Positions 1-8,060 of a stretch of DNA of 64,000 nucleotides are shown piece by piece. Both the position numbers and the translations under genes were made by a program. Numbering within the stretch: the stretch's first letter is position 1; every line of letters begins with the position of its first letter. The notes beneath the pieces are model-generated. The model made no database searches, was not told the DNA's origin, and saw only the letters and a list, made by a program, of their open reading frames with translations. Source of the stretch: Billgrantia zhangzhouensis (GTDB lineage: Bacteria > Pseudomonadota > Gammaproteobacteria > Pseudomonadales > Halomonadaceae); NCBI RefSeq assembly GCF_021404465.1, contig NZ_JABFTT010000001.1, positions 310,001 through 374,000 of the forward strand, written 5' to 3'.

Positions 1-37
1 GTCGCGTGGTTGCTTCTTGCGTGAGGTTGGCGGTGTA

Positions 38-1612
38 TCAGGCCGACTTGGCGAGCGCCAGCCCGCGCTGCTCATCCCGCAGCCCTTTGACCAGACAGTA
101 GGCCATGCCCAGCAGCACCAGGGTGAAGGGCAGCCCGGTGGCCACGGCGCCGGCCTGTAGTGCGCCCAGCGCGGTGCTGCCGCCGCCGTAGAGCAGAATG
201 CCGGCGATCACGCCTTCCAGAACCGCCCAGAACACACGCTGGCCACGGGGCGCGTCGGTTTTGCCGCCGGCGGTGATGTTGTCAATCACCAGTGAGCCGG
301 AATCCGACGAGGTGATGAAGAAGATCAACACCAGCAGGATCGCCAGGCTGGAGGTCAAGGTGGTCAACGGCAGGTGCTCGAGCATCTGGAACATCGCCAG
401 CGAGACGTCGCTGATGCCATCGGCCAGGGCACCGATGCCGGCGGCCGACTGGTCAAGGGCGGTGCCGCCGAAGACGCTCATCCACACCAGCGTGACCAGG
501 GTCGGCACCAGCAGTACGGCGATCAGGAACTCGCGTACCGTGCGCCCGCGGGAGACCCGTGCGATGAACATGCCGACGAAGGGCGACCAGGAGATCCACC
601 AGGCCCAATAGAACACCGTCCAGCCATGGTACCAGGTGGTGTCGTCGCGACCGATCCAGTTGGAGAGCGGCACGATATGGCCCGCATAGGCTAGGGTGGT
701 GCTCCACAGGTTGTTGACGAACAGCAGCACGCCGCCGGTCGCCAGCACGAAGGTGAGCAGCCCCAGGGCGATCACCATGTTGATATTGGAGAACAGCTTC
801 ACGCCGCCGTCGATGCCGCGCCACACCGAGAACAGTGCCACGGCGGTGACCACCACGATGATCGCCAGTTGGGTGCCGATGGTGTTGGGCACGCCCCACA
901 GGTAGTTGAGACCGCCCGCCGCCTGGGAGGCGCCGAAGCCCAGCGAGGTGGCAAGGCCGAAGATCGTCGCCAGCACCGCGACGATGTCGATGACGTGACC
1001 GAACCAGCCGCGCACCCGCTCCCCGAGGATCGGCGTGAAAGCCGAGCGCAGGGTCAGCGGTAGGCCGCGATTGTAGGCGAAGAAGGCCAACGACAGTCCC
1101 ACCACGCCGTAGATCGCCCAGGGGTGCAGGCCCCAATGGAACATGGTGGCGCCGATGGCCGCGCTGGCCCCGGCCGGGGTGTGCGCTTCGGCATTGAGCG
1201 GAGTGCCGTACCAGTCGGTGTAATAGGCCACCGGTTCGGCCACGCTCCAGAACATCAGGCCGATGCCCATGCCCGCGGCGAACAGCATAGCGAACCAGGA
1301 GGTGGTCGAATATTCCGGCCGGGCCTGGCTGCCGCCCAGGCGAATACGCCCCATCGGCATGGCGATTAGCGCCAGACACAGCAGCACGAACAGGTTACCG
1401 GCGATCATGAACAGCCAGTCGAAGTATTCGATCGACCAGCCGCGGGCCGTGGAGAGGTGACTGTTGGCAGCGTCGGGGTAGATCAGTGCGTAGAGGATGA
1501 AAGCTAGAATGGCCAGGGCCGAGAGAGGGAATACGGGATGATGGAAATCCATCCCCAGCACCTGGGCATTGTCCTGCCCGGGTCTGAGGATCGGGGCATC
1601 GTCATGCATCAT
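38..1612 (-). CDS. BCCT-family betaine/choline/carnitine transporter
   Basis: Secondary transporter of the betaine-carnitine-choline family, importing quaternary ammonium compatible solutes across the inner membrane, normally with Na+ or H+. The 524-aa product is within the usual family length and has about 12 hydrophobic segments. The family signature is plain: a glycine-rich stretch GMGIGLMFWSVAEPV and the tryptophan-rich segment WAWWISWSPFVGMFIARVSR. I chose the ATG at 1612 because GAGGAA lies 7 nt before it; an in-frame ATG 33 nt further out lacks such a site. It is divergent from fdhA and close to gbcA/gbcB, so glycine betaine or choline uptake for catabolism is the likely job. The exact substrate cannot be read from sequence. 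Confidence 0.93.
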   Translation of the reverse strand: MMHDDAPILRPGQDNAQVLGMDFHHPVFPLSALAILAFILYALIYPDAANSHLSTARGWSIEYFDWLFMIAGNLFVLLCLALIAMPMGRIRLGGSQARPEYSTTSWFAMLFAAGMGIGLMFWSVAEPVAYYTDWYGTPLNAEAHTPAGASAAIGATMFHWGLHPWAIYGVVGLSLAFFAYNRGLPLTLRSAFTPILGERVRGWFGHVIDIVAVLATIFGLATSLGFGASQAAGGLNYLWGVPNTIGTQLAIIVVVTAVALFSVWRGIDGGVKLFSNINMVIALGLLTFVLATGGVLLFVNNLWSTTLAYAGHIVPLSNWIGRDDTTWYHGWTVFYWAWWISWSPFVGMFIARVSRGRTVREFLIAVLLVPTLVTLVWMSVFGGTALDQSAAGIGALADGISDVSLAMFQMLEHLPLTTLTSSLAILLVLIFFITSSDSGSLVIDNITAGGKTDAPRGQRVFWAVLEGVIAGILLYGGGSTALGALQAGAVATGLPFTLVLLGMAYCLVKGLRDEQRGLALAKSA

Positions 1613-1857
1613 GGGGATTCCTCGCGTTGTTGTTGGAGTCCGCAAGCGACAAGCGCTCCCGGGCGGACCATTGTTGGGCCAGGTCGGCGCAGGAAATGTC
1701 GTGAAAGCGACCTCCAGCTATCCGCTGGCTCATCAAGGCGGCGGCGTGTCTCTGGCAGGTAAGTAGATGTCTCTGTCGGGCAAGTGCCTCATGGTGGAGG
1801 GCATAGGCTGAAGCGGCGGAATGTACCGCACCATGACAACAACGATTGGAGCCTGAC

Positions 1858-3051
1858 ATGAGCCAAGCCAACCGAGGAGTCGTCTACAAGGGCCCGGGTA
1901 AGGTCGACGTCGAATCCATTCCCTATCCGGAACTCGCCCTCGGCAATCGCAAATGTGACCACGGTGTGATCCTGAAGGTCGTCACCACCAATATTTGCGG
2001 CAGCGACCAGCACATGGTGCGCGGCCGTACCACCGCGCCGTCTGGCCTGGTGCTGGGCCACGAGATCACCGGCCTGGTGATCGAGTGCGGGCGCGACGTG
2101 GAGTTCATCAAACCGGGCGACCTGGTCTCGGTGCCCTTCAACATTGCCTGCGGACGCTGCCGCAACTGCAAGGAAGGCAAGACCGGTATCTGTCTCAACG
2201 TCAACCCGGCACGTCCCGGTGCCGCTTACGGTTACGTCGACATGGGTGGCTGGGTCGGCGGCCAGACGGAATACGTCATGGTGCCCTATGCCGATTTCAA
2301 CCTGCTGAAGTTCCCCGACACCGACCAGGCCATGGAGAAGATCCGCGACCTGACCCTGCTCTCCGACATCTTTCCCACCGGCTTCCACGGCTGCGTGACG
2401 GCCGGCGTCGGACCGGGCAGCACCGTTTATATCGCCGGAGCCGGCCCGGTGGGACTGGCGGCAGCGGCGTCGGCCCAACTACTGGGGGCGGCCTGCGTGA
2501 TCGTCGGCGACATGATCGAGGAGCGCTTGGCCCAGGCCCGCAGCTTTGGCTGCGAGACCATCGACCTGACTCAGGACGGCGACATGGCCGACCGGCTCGA
2601 GGCGATCCTCGGCGAGCGCGAGGTCGACTGCTTCGTCGACTGCGTTGGCTTCGAGGCCCACGCCTGCGGTTGCAACCATGACCAGGAGGCGCCTGCCACC
2701 GTGCTCAACTCGGCGATGCAGATGACTCGGGCCGGCGGCCAGATCGGCATCCCGGGCCTCTATGTGACCGAAGATCCCGGTGCCGTTGACGATGCCGCCA
2801 AGCAGGGTGCGCTGAGCATGCGCTTCGGCCTTGGCTGGGCCAAGTCCCACTCCTTCCACACTGGGCAGTGCCCGGTAATGAAGTATCACCGTCCGCTGAT
2901 GCAGGCGATCCTGTTCAACAAGATCAAGATTGCCGATGCGGTCAATGTGCAGATGATCTCACTGGATCAGGCGCCGCAGGGCTATGCCGATTTCGACGGC
3001 GGTGCGGCGAAGAAATTCGTCATTGACCCTCACGGCAGCGTGGCCGCGTAA
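1858..3051 (+). CDS. fdhA: Glutathione-independent formaldehyde dehydrogenase (zinc, NAD+)
   Basis: Medium-chain zinc alcohol dehydrogenase family member that oxidises formaldehyde to formate with NAD+ and no glutathione, as in the Pseudomonas putida enzyme. Catalytic zinc ligands are visible at Cys47 and His68 (GHE motif). The structural-zinc cysteines cluster in ACGRCRNCKEGKTGIC, and a Rossmann motif GAGPVGLAA follows near residue 190. The 397-aa length fits the family. The ATG at 1858 has GGAG six bases upstream. Betaine demethylation by GbcAB and the later dimethylglycine and sarcosine steps release formaldehyde, so the position beside gbcAB and upstream of formate dehydrogenase genes points to detoxification and energy recovery from methyl groups. 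Confidence 0.93.
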   Translation: MSQANRGVVYKGPGKVDVESIPYPELALGNRKCDHGVILKVVTTNICGSDQHMVRGRTTAPSGLVLGHEITGLVIECGRDVEFIKPGDLVSVPFNIACGRCRNCKEGKTGICLNVNPARPGAAYGYVDMGGWVGGQTEYVMVPYADFNLLKFPDTDQAMEKIRDLTLLSDIFPTGFHGCVTAGVGPGSTVYIAGAGPVGLAAAASAQLLGAACVIVGDMIEERLAQARSFGCETIDLTQDGDMADRLEAILGEREVDCFVDCVGFEAHACGCNHDQEAPATVLNSAMQMTRAGGQIGIPGLYVTEDPGAVDDAAKQGALSMRFGLGWAKSHSFHTGQCPVMKYHRPLMQAILFNKIKIADAVNVQMISLDQAPQGYADFDGGAAKKFVIDPHGSVAA

Positions 3052-3077
3052 GTCAGGAGAGGACCCGAACTGGTCGA

Positions 3078-3103
3078 CGCCGCACCTTGAAGGCGGTGCG
3101 GCG
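3078..3103 (+). terminator. GC-rich hairpin after fdhA
   Basis: CGCCGCACC (3078-3086) pairs perfectly with GGTGCGGCG (3095-3103) around an 8-nt loop, 27 nt after the fdhA stop. There is no T-tract, so it may stabilise the mRNA 3' end or only weaken transcription into the next small gene. Confidence 0.35.
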
Positions 3104-3205
3104 AGCCATTTCAGGGTATCGCCCCCATGGCAGCGTGGCTGCCGGACGCCCGAACGGGTAATCTACAGGAGCAAATGACGGTAACGGCAGCAGGAGGTAG
3201 GAGAG

Positions 3206-3445
3206 ATGATGTACGCCGACTTGATCGATGCGGAGGACTTCCGTCAGCGCCTGGCGGCGCTGGGCATCGACCTGCCTGCCGATGCCGAACCCGATACCTG
3301 TGCTCGACTTGCCGCTCAGCGGCAAGTCGAGACGGGAGTGCCCGGTCTGGCGGCGCTGGTCGCCGAGCTGGAAGCTCAGGCCGGCGTCATGCTGCCTGAG
3401 GTGCGCGAAGCGCTGGTGAACCATCTGCGGCCGGTCGTCGACTAG
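3206..3445 (+). CDS. Small uncharacterised acidic protein (79 aa)
   Basis: I do not recognise this protein. It is short, acidic and rich in Ala, Leu and Glu, with no signal peptide, membrane segment or cysteine pair beyond a single Cys, and it looks largely helical. It is probably real: AGGAGGTAGGAGAG directly precedes a double ATG (3206, 3209), and a strong terminator follows at 3503. It sits between fdhA and gbcA in the betaine/formaldehyde block, so an accessory or regulatory role there is possible but not shown. Odd feature: a perfect 14-bp inverted repeat (CTCGACTTGCCGCT and its complement, 1-nt centre, 3303-3331) lies inside the coding sequence. Confidence 0.6.
   Translation: MMYADLIDAEDFRQRLAALGIDLPADAEPDTCARLAAQRQVETGVPGLAALVAELEAQAGVMLPEVREALVNHLRPVVD
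3303..3331. repeat. Perfect 14-bp palindrome inside the 79-aa gene
   Basis: CTCGACTTGCCGCT at 3303-3316 is followed by a single C and then its exact reverse complement at 3318-3331. In RNA it would fold into a very stable stem around residues 33-42 of the encoded protein. No T-tract follows. It could be an operator, a translational pause site or a mobile palindromic repeat; only one copy was noticed in the window. Confidence 0.75.
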
Positions 3446-3502
3446 TCACCGGCACACGCCCGCAGCGCTGTTGACATCCGATCGTCCGATCGAGCCCGAG
3501 TG

Positions 3503-3545
3503 AAAAGCAATCGCCCCCGGCCTTGGCCGGGGGGCGATTGCTTTT
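3503..3545. terminator. Bidirectional Rho-independent terminator
   Basis: AAAAGCAATCGCCCCCGGCC (3503-3522) pairs with the segment from 3525 that ends in GGGGCGATTGCTTTTT, around a TT loop with one bulged G. It has an A-run on the left and a T-run on the right, so it can stop both the rightward fdhA/small-gene transcript and the leftward gbcA transcript, which converge here. Confidence 0.9.
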
Positions 3546-3569
3546 TACATCACGAGGAGTAGGTGACGC

Positions 3570-4859
3570 CTAGCCCCTCACCAACTGCAGGTGGGGGGCG
3601 CTGTTCCCGAGGTTCTCCTGCAGCCGCTCGCTGTACCAGTCGATGAAGTCGATCACGCCGAACTCGTAGGTCTCCGAGTAGGGGCCGGGCTGGTAGGCCT
3701 TGGAATTGATGCCGCGCTGGTTCTCCTCGGCCAGGCGCTTATCCTGGGCGTTGGTGGCATCCCACACCCGACGCATCTCTTCGGGCTGATAGTCGACACC
3801 TTCCACGGCATCCTTGTGTACCAGCCACTTGGTGGTCACCAGAGTCTCCTGCGGGCCCAGCGGCAGCACGCGGAACACGACGGCGTGGTCGCCCATGAAG
3901 TGGTTCCAGGAGTTGGGCAGGTGCAGGATGCGCAGCGAACCCATGTCGGGGCTGGTCAAACGGCCCATCAGCTTGCGGCAGGCCGGCTTGCCGTCCATGG
4001 TCATCGAGACCACGCCATCCAGCAGCGGCGTGCGGGTCAGCCGGTTGCGCTTGCCGAAGCGCTTGAGCTGCCAGGGAACCTGTTGCTCGTCCCAGTCGGA
4101 CTGCTTCTTCGCCACCAGCGCCTTGTAGGCGGGCGTGGCGCGGGGATCGTCGGTGTCGTCGAATTCCTGCAGCGAGTTGAGTAGCTCCGGGTGGGAGCCG
4201 TTGCAGTGGTAGCACTCGCGATTGTTCTCGATCACCAGCTTCCAGTTGGCCTGCTCGACGATGTTCGACTCCACCGCGACCTTGAGGTTGCCCATCTCGT
4301 AGGGCTCGAGATAGTGCTCCAGGGTGATCAGGAAGTCATCGATGGCGGCGGGCGGTTGCTCGGCCAGGCTGATGAAGATGAAGCCGCCGCCGGTGCGCAC
4401 GTGGACCGGCTTGAGACCGTAGGTGGAAAGATCGAAGTTCTCGCCCATGTCGCTGCCGGCGAACAGCAGGCGACCGTCGAGCTCGTAGGTCCACTGGTGG
4501 TAGGGGCAGACCAGCTTGGCCACCTTGCCCTTGTCGCTGACGCACAGCCGCGAGCCGCGATGGCGGCAGACGTTATGAAAGGCATGGATGGTACCGCCGT
4601 CGCCGCGTACCAGGATCACCGGGTTGTCGCCGACCTGCAGGGTCATGTAGTTGCCCTTGGCAGGGATCTCGCAGGTCATGCCAGCGAAAAGCCACTCCTT
4701 GCCGAAGATTTCCTGCATGTCCAAGGCGAACAGCCGGGCATCGTTGTAGAAGGGCTGGGGCAGCGAGAAGTTGTGCTCACGTTCGGCGAGCATCGTGGAG
4801 ACGGCTTGCCGCGCCGGGTCCAGGGGGTCGTCCAGGGCAGTGGGTGAGATCGGGTCCAT
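3570..4859 (-). CDS. gbcA: Glycine betaine monooxygenase, Rieske oxygenase subunit
   Basis: Rieske-type non-haem iron oxygenase that removes a methyl group from glycine betaine to give dimethylglycine and formaldehyde, using electrons from GbcB. The Rieske [2Fe-2S] ligands are visible as Cys98-x-His100 (CRHRG) and Cys118-x2-His121 (CPYHQW). The mononuclear iron site is marked by NNRECYHCNGSHPELL in the C-terminal catalytic domain. The 429-aa length is normal for the family. The start at 4859 has GAGGA about 9 nt upstream. It is divergent from gbcB across a 330-bp gap. The gbcA name rests on the family pattern plus the gbcB, fdhA and BCCT neighbours; related Rieske demethylases, such as those acting on stachydrine or carnitine, are the main alternative. 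Confidence 0.87.
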   Translation of the reverse strand: MDPISPTALDDPLDPARQAVSTMLAEREHNFSLPQPFYNDARLFALDMQEIFGKEWLFAGMTCEIPAKGNYMTLQVGDNPVILVRGDGGTIHAFHNVCRHRGSRLCVSDKGKVAKLVCPYHQWTYELDGRLLFAGSDMGENFDLSTYGLKPVHVRTGGGFIFISLAEQPPAAIDDFLITLEHYLEPYEMGNLKVAVESNIVEQANWKLVIENNRECYHCNGSHPELLNSLQEFDDTDDPRATPAYKALVAKKQSDWDEQQVPWQLKRFGKRNRLTRTPLLDGVVSMTMDGKPACRKLMGRLTSPDMGSLRILHLPNSWNHFMGDHAVVFRVLPLGPQETLVTTKWLVHKDAVEGVDYQPEEMRRVWDATNAQDKRLAEENQRGINSKAYQPGPYSETYEFGVIDFIDWYSERLQENLGNSAPHLQLVRG

Positions 4860-5189
4860 GGGAATACATCCTCATAGCTGGCCGCGGCTGCGGCATCGGT
4901 CGAATTGTTGGGTGTCGCCAAGGGTTCGGCATTGTGATTGTGTAGGGTGCCGGATACGAGTAGGGCGAGTGTGGATCAGGCGCTGAATGCTCAGTTGTCT
5001 GCCGACGACAAGCATGAATGCAGGCGCGACGCGCGGAAGGAGGAAAGACATATCTGATGGGAGTCATGGGCATGCCCGTGTCGCAGTCAGGCAAGTCGGG
5101 GCCTTGTCGCCTGGCGCAGAATTCGTTCAACGGCAGGCGGTGTTCCGCAGTCGGAGCCTTCCACGCTGATCAATGCCAGGCGACACGAC
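4860..5189. promoter_or_regulatory. Divergent gbcA/gbcB control region
   Basis: This 330-bp gap holds no convincing gene. It contains three copies of TGTCGC on the same strand (4913-4918, 5079-5084 and 5105-5110) and a perfect 10-bp palindrome GGGCATGCCC at 5068-5077. Betaine catabolic genes in pseudomonads are activated by the AraC-type regulator GbdR, whose sites are direct half-site repeats. The TGTCGC copies at 5079 and 5105, 26 bp apart, are the best visible candidates for such a site, but this is inference. No clear -35/-10 pair was found. Confidence 0.4.
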
Positions 5190-6290
5190 ATGACCATGAA
5201 CTTTCTCAACCCCGTCACGACCCAGACCTGGACCAACGGCCGCCACTTGGTGCGCTGTGTCAAGGTGATCCAGGAGACCTGGGACGTTCGCACCTTCTGT
5301 TTCATGGCCGAGCAGCCGGTGCTGTATTTCTTCAAGCCGGGGCAGTTCGTGACCCTGGAGCTGGAGATCGAAGGCGAGCCGATCATGCGCTCCTATACCA
5401 TCTCCAGTTCGCCGTCCGTCCCCTACAGCTTCTCGATCACCGTCAAGCGGGTGCCCGGCGGCAAGGTGTCCAACTGGCTCCACGACAACCTCAAGTCGGG
5501 TGATGAGCTGGCGGTGCACGGTCCGGTGGGTAACTTCAACGCCATCGACTACCCGGCGGAGAAGATCCTGATGCTCTCCGGTGGAGTGGGCATTACGCCG
5601 CTAATGTCCATGGTGCGCTGGTTCTTCGATACCAATGCCGCCGTGGATATCGCGTTCGTCCACAGCGCGCGTACCCCCAAGGACATCATCTACCACCGCG
5701 AGCTGGAGCATATTTTCTCGCGAATTCCCGAGTTCAAGCTGCATATCGTCTGCGAGCGTAGCGACGAGTTGGGCGAGATCTGGTCCGGCTTCCGTGGTTA
5801 TCTCAGCCAGGCGATGCTGGAGCTGATGGCGCCGGACTTCCTCGAGCGCGAGATCTTCTGCTGCGGCCCCACGCCCTACATGAATGCCGTCAAGCAACTG
5901 CTCAAGGACAACGGCTTCGACATGAGCCGTTACCACGAGGAGTCCTTCGGTGCCACGCCGCTCGAGGTCAAGGAGGAGGCACTCGAACTTGCCGAGATAG
6001 CCGGCGCCGAGGAGCCGGACCTGGCCGAAGCGCTGATGGTCGAGTTCAGTGCCAGCGGCAAGAGCGTGCGCATCCAGCCGGGCGAGACGGTGCATGCCGC
6101 CGCCGCCAAGCTGGGCCTGCACATTCCAAAGGCCTGCGGCATGGGCATCTGCGGCACCTGCCGGGTGCCGCTCGCTTCCGGTCAGGTGGACATGGAGCAC
6201 AACGGCGGCATCACCGACGAGGATGTCGCCGAGGGCTACATCCTCTCCTGTTGCAGCAAGCCCCTGGGCGACGTGGTGGTGGAGTACTGA
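5190..6290 (+). CDS. gbcB: Glycine betaine monooxygenase, ferredoxin-reductase subunit
   Basis: Electron-transfer partner of GbcA, passing electrons from NAD(P)H through FAD and a plant-type [2Fe-2S] cluster to the Rieske subunit. The N-terminal two thirds is a ferredoxin-NADP reductase module, with the FAD-binding motif MRSYTISSSP near residue 68 and a nucleotide-binding stretch LSGGVGITPLMSM near 130. The C-terminal domain has the cluster motif CGMGICGTCRVP with a distal CC pair near residue 352. The 366-aa length and domain order match GbcB. The start is the ATG at 5190, with a second ATG at 5196; neither has a strong Shine-Dalgarno. It is transcribed away from gbcA. Confidence 0.87.
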   Translation: MTMNFLNPVTTQTWTNGRHLVRCVKVIQETWDVRTFCFMAEQPVLYFFKPGQFVTLELEIEGEPIMRSYTISSSPSVPYSFSITVKRVPGGKVSNWLHDNLKSGDELAVHGPVGNFNAIDYPAEKILMLSGGVGITPLMSMVRWFFDTNAAVDIAFVHSARTPKDIIYHRELEHIFSRIPEFKLHIVCERSDELGEIWSGFRGYLSQAMLELMAPDFLEREIFCCGPTPYMNAVKQLLKDNGFDMSRYHEESFGATPLEVKEEALELAEIAGAEEPDLAEALMVEFSASGKSVRIQPGETVHAAAAKLGLHIPKACGMGICGTCRVPLASGQVDMEHNGGITDEDVAEGYILSCCSKPLGDVVVEY

Positions 6291-6306
6291 TCGGGTCCGG
6301 CACGGC

Positions 6307-7380
6307 TCAGGAGGCCTGGTCCGTGCCGAACAACTCATCGACGCTGCACACCTCGCCGCAGCGGTCCAGCGTATAGCCGGGTAGCTCGCGGACGGCCGCC
6401 TGAAACGCCTCGCCGCGGATCATCTCGAGCAGACGCTTGACGCTGGGTTCAGTCAGGCTCCTGCGCTGGCACAGCAACAAATAATGCTCGCTGGCCAGCG
6501 GCAGGTAATCCAGGCCGAACTGGCATGCAGCGGCCTCGACGCCGAAGCCGACGTCGGCCATGCCGGCGGCGATATAGGCGGCAACTGCAGAGTGGGTGTA
6601 CTCCTCGAGTTCGAAACCCGGGATGCGCAGGGACGAGAGCCCGGCGTCGCGCAGCAGGATGTCGAGCAGGGCGCGAGTGCCCGAGGCCTGCTGGCGATTG
6701 ATGAAGCGCACGTCGCCGCGGGCCAGGTCAGCCAGGCCGGCGATCTCCCTGGGGTTGCCTGGCCCCACCATGAGCCCCTGGCGACGGGTGATGAAGCGGA
6801 TGATGCAGTGGCTGCGCGGACGCAGCTGACGGCGATAGTTCTGCATCAACGGGCCCTGGGTCGCCGTGGTCGGCATGTGATAGCCGGCCACGTCGCAGAC
6901 GCCACGGTTGAGTGCGGCTAAGGCCTCCGCGGGGCTGCAGTACTGCAGGTCGAGCTGGAAATCATGGGCGAAGCGGGGCAGCAGCGCCACCGCATAGCCG
7001 TGACTGGCGTGCATGCGCAGCACCGGCTCGACCCCTTCGAGCAGTTGCTGGAGTTCGAGGTTGAGTTCCGAGCCCAGGCTCTCGAGCTGTGGTCCGAGTC
7101 GGGCGGAAACCCGCTGGCGAGCCCACAGCAGCTTGTCTCCCAGCGGCGAGAGGCGCGCTCCACGCCCCTTCTGCATTTCCACCAGGGGGGCGCCGAAGAA
7201 CTCTGCCCACTTGTTGAGCAAGTTCCAGGCGTGGCGATAGGAGATGCCAGCCTCGGCGGCGGCCTCGGTCAGCTTGCCGCTGCGATGGATGCCCTGCAGC
7301 AGCCCGAACAGCTGGGGATCCAGGCGGTTACCCGCCTCGTCGGTGAAGGACCAGGCTGGCTCGATTCGAATACGCTTCAT
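6307..7380 (-). CDS. ModE-like HTH regulator with periplasmic-binding-like sensor domain
   Basis: Transcription factor of 357 aa. The N-terminal 80 residues form a ModE/LysR-type winged helix (GKLTEAAAEAGISYRHAWNL is the recognition region). The remainder resembles a periplasmic-binding-protein fold of the molybdate/tungstate or small-oxyanion type. Proteins of this layout commonly sit next to fds formate dehydrogenase operons; in other bacteria the local regulator is called FdsR, though that one is a LysR-type protein. It is divergent from fdsG, with long inverted repeats in between, which makes it the probable regulator of the fds operon, perhaps sensing formate or molybdate. Convergent with gbcB, 16 bp apart. 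Confidence 0.75.
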   Translation of the reverse strand: MKRIRIEPAWSFTDEAGNRLDPQLFGLLQGIHRSGKLTEAAAEAGISYRHAWNLLNKWAEFFGAPLVEMQKGRGARLSPLGDKLLWARQRVSARLGPQLESLGSELNLELQQLLEGVEPVLRMHASHGYAVALLPRFAHDFQLDLQYCSPAEALAALNRGVCDVAGYHMPTTATQGPLMQNYRRQLRPRSHCIIRFITRRQGLMVGPGNPREIAGLADLARGDVRFINRQQASGTRALLDILLRDAGLSSLRIPGFELEEYTHSAVAAYIAAGMADVGFGVEAAACQFGLDYLPLASEHYLLLCQRRSLTEPSVKRLLEMIRGEAFQAAVRELPGYTLDRCGEVCSVDELFGTDQAS

Positions 7381-7562
7381 ATGCTGTATTTTTCATATTT
7401 CGAAACGAAGGCAGTGCTGCTACTTTCACAAGTAGCGCACCAGTACGCGAGACTACAGAACCTTATTCTATATATGCACTGTAGTACATAACCAGACCAT
7501 AACTAGCAGTTTCGAACGTACCGACGCAATGACGCGCCCTACGTTCGTTTCGAGGCCAGACC
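7381..7562. promoter_or_regulatory. fds operon / regulator divergent control region with inverted repeats
   Basis: The 182-bp gap between the divergent regulator and fdsG holds two exact inverted-repeat pairs. CGAACGTA (7513-7520) pairs with TACGTTCG (7540-7547), and TCGAAACGAA (7400-7409, next to the regulator start) is the exact complement of TTCGTTTCGA (7544-7553, next to fdsG). Placed at both ends of the gap, the 10-mers look like paired operators that could allow looping by the ModE-like protein. An AT-rich stretch near 7470 may hold promoter elements. Confidence 0.55.
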
Positions 7563-8060
7563 ATGCCCATTAGCGCTTTTCCCCAGTGGACACCGGCGTT
7601 GCTGCAGGAACAGATCGACGCCCACAAGCACAGGCCCGGTGCTCTGTTACCGATTCTGCACGCGATCCAGGATCGTTTCGGCCATATTCCCCGCGAGGCG
7701 GTGCCGCTCATTGCCGAATCGTTGCAGCTCACCCGTGCCGAAGTGCACGGAGTGATCAGCTTTTATCACCACTTTCGTACCAGCCCTCCGGGGCGCCATG
7801 TGGTGCAGATCTGCCGTGCGGAGGCATGCCAGGCGCGGGGCTCCCGTGCGCTGGAGATGCATGCACGGGAAACCCTCGGCATCGACTACCACCAGACCTC
7901 CGTTGACCGTGAGATCACCCTGGAGCCGGTCTACTGCCTGGGCAACTGCGCGTGTGGCCCGTCGCTGCGCGTCGATGACCGCATTCTCGCCCGGGTCACT
8001 CCCGAGCGTTTCGATCGGCTGGTCGACGAGCTGACCACCCAAGTGCTGAAGGTGAGCTGA
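7563..8060 (+). CDS. fdsG: NAD-dependent formate dehydrogenase, gamma subunit
   Basis: NuoE-like [2Fe-2S] subunit of the soluble molybdenum formate dehydrogenase, sitting between the FMN subunit and the rest of the electron chain. The four cysteine ligands are visible in CRAEACQ and CLGNCACGPS, and the 165-aa size matches FdsG. The start has GAGG about 9 nt upstream. The stop codon overlaps the fdsB start by one base, the usual sign of translational coupling in fdsGBACD operons. It acts in the cytoplasm as part of a formate:NAD+ oxidoreductase complex. Confidence 0.93.
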   Translation: MPISAFPQWTPALLQEQIDAHKHRPGALLPILHAIQDRFGHIPREAVPLIAESLQLTRAEVHGVISFYHHFRTSPPGRHVVQICRAEACQARGSRALEMHARETLGIDYHQTSVDREITLEPVYCLGNCACGPSLRVDDRILARVTPERFDRLVDELTTQVLKVS

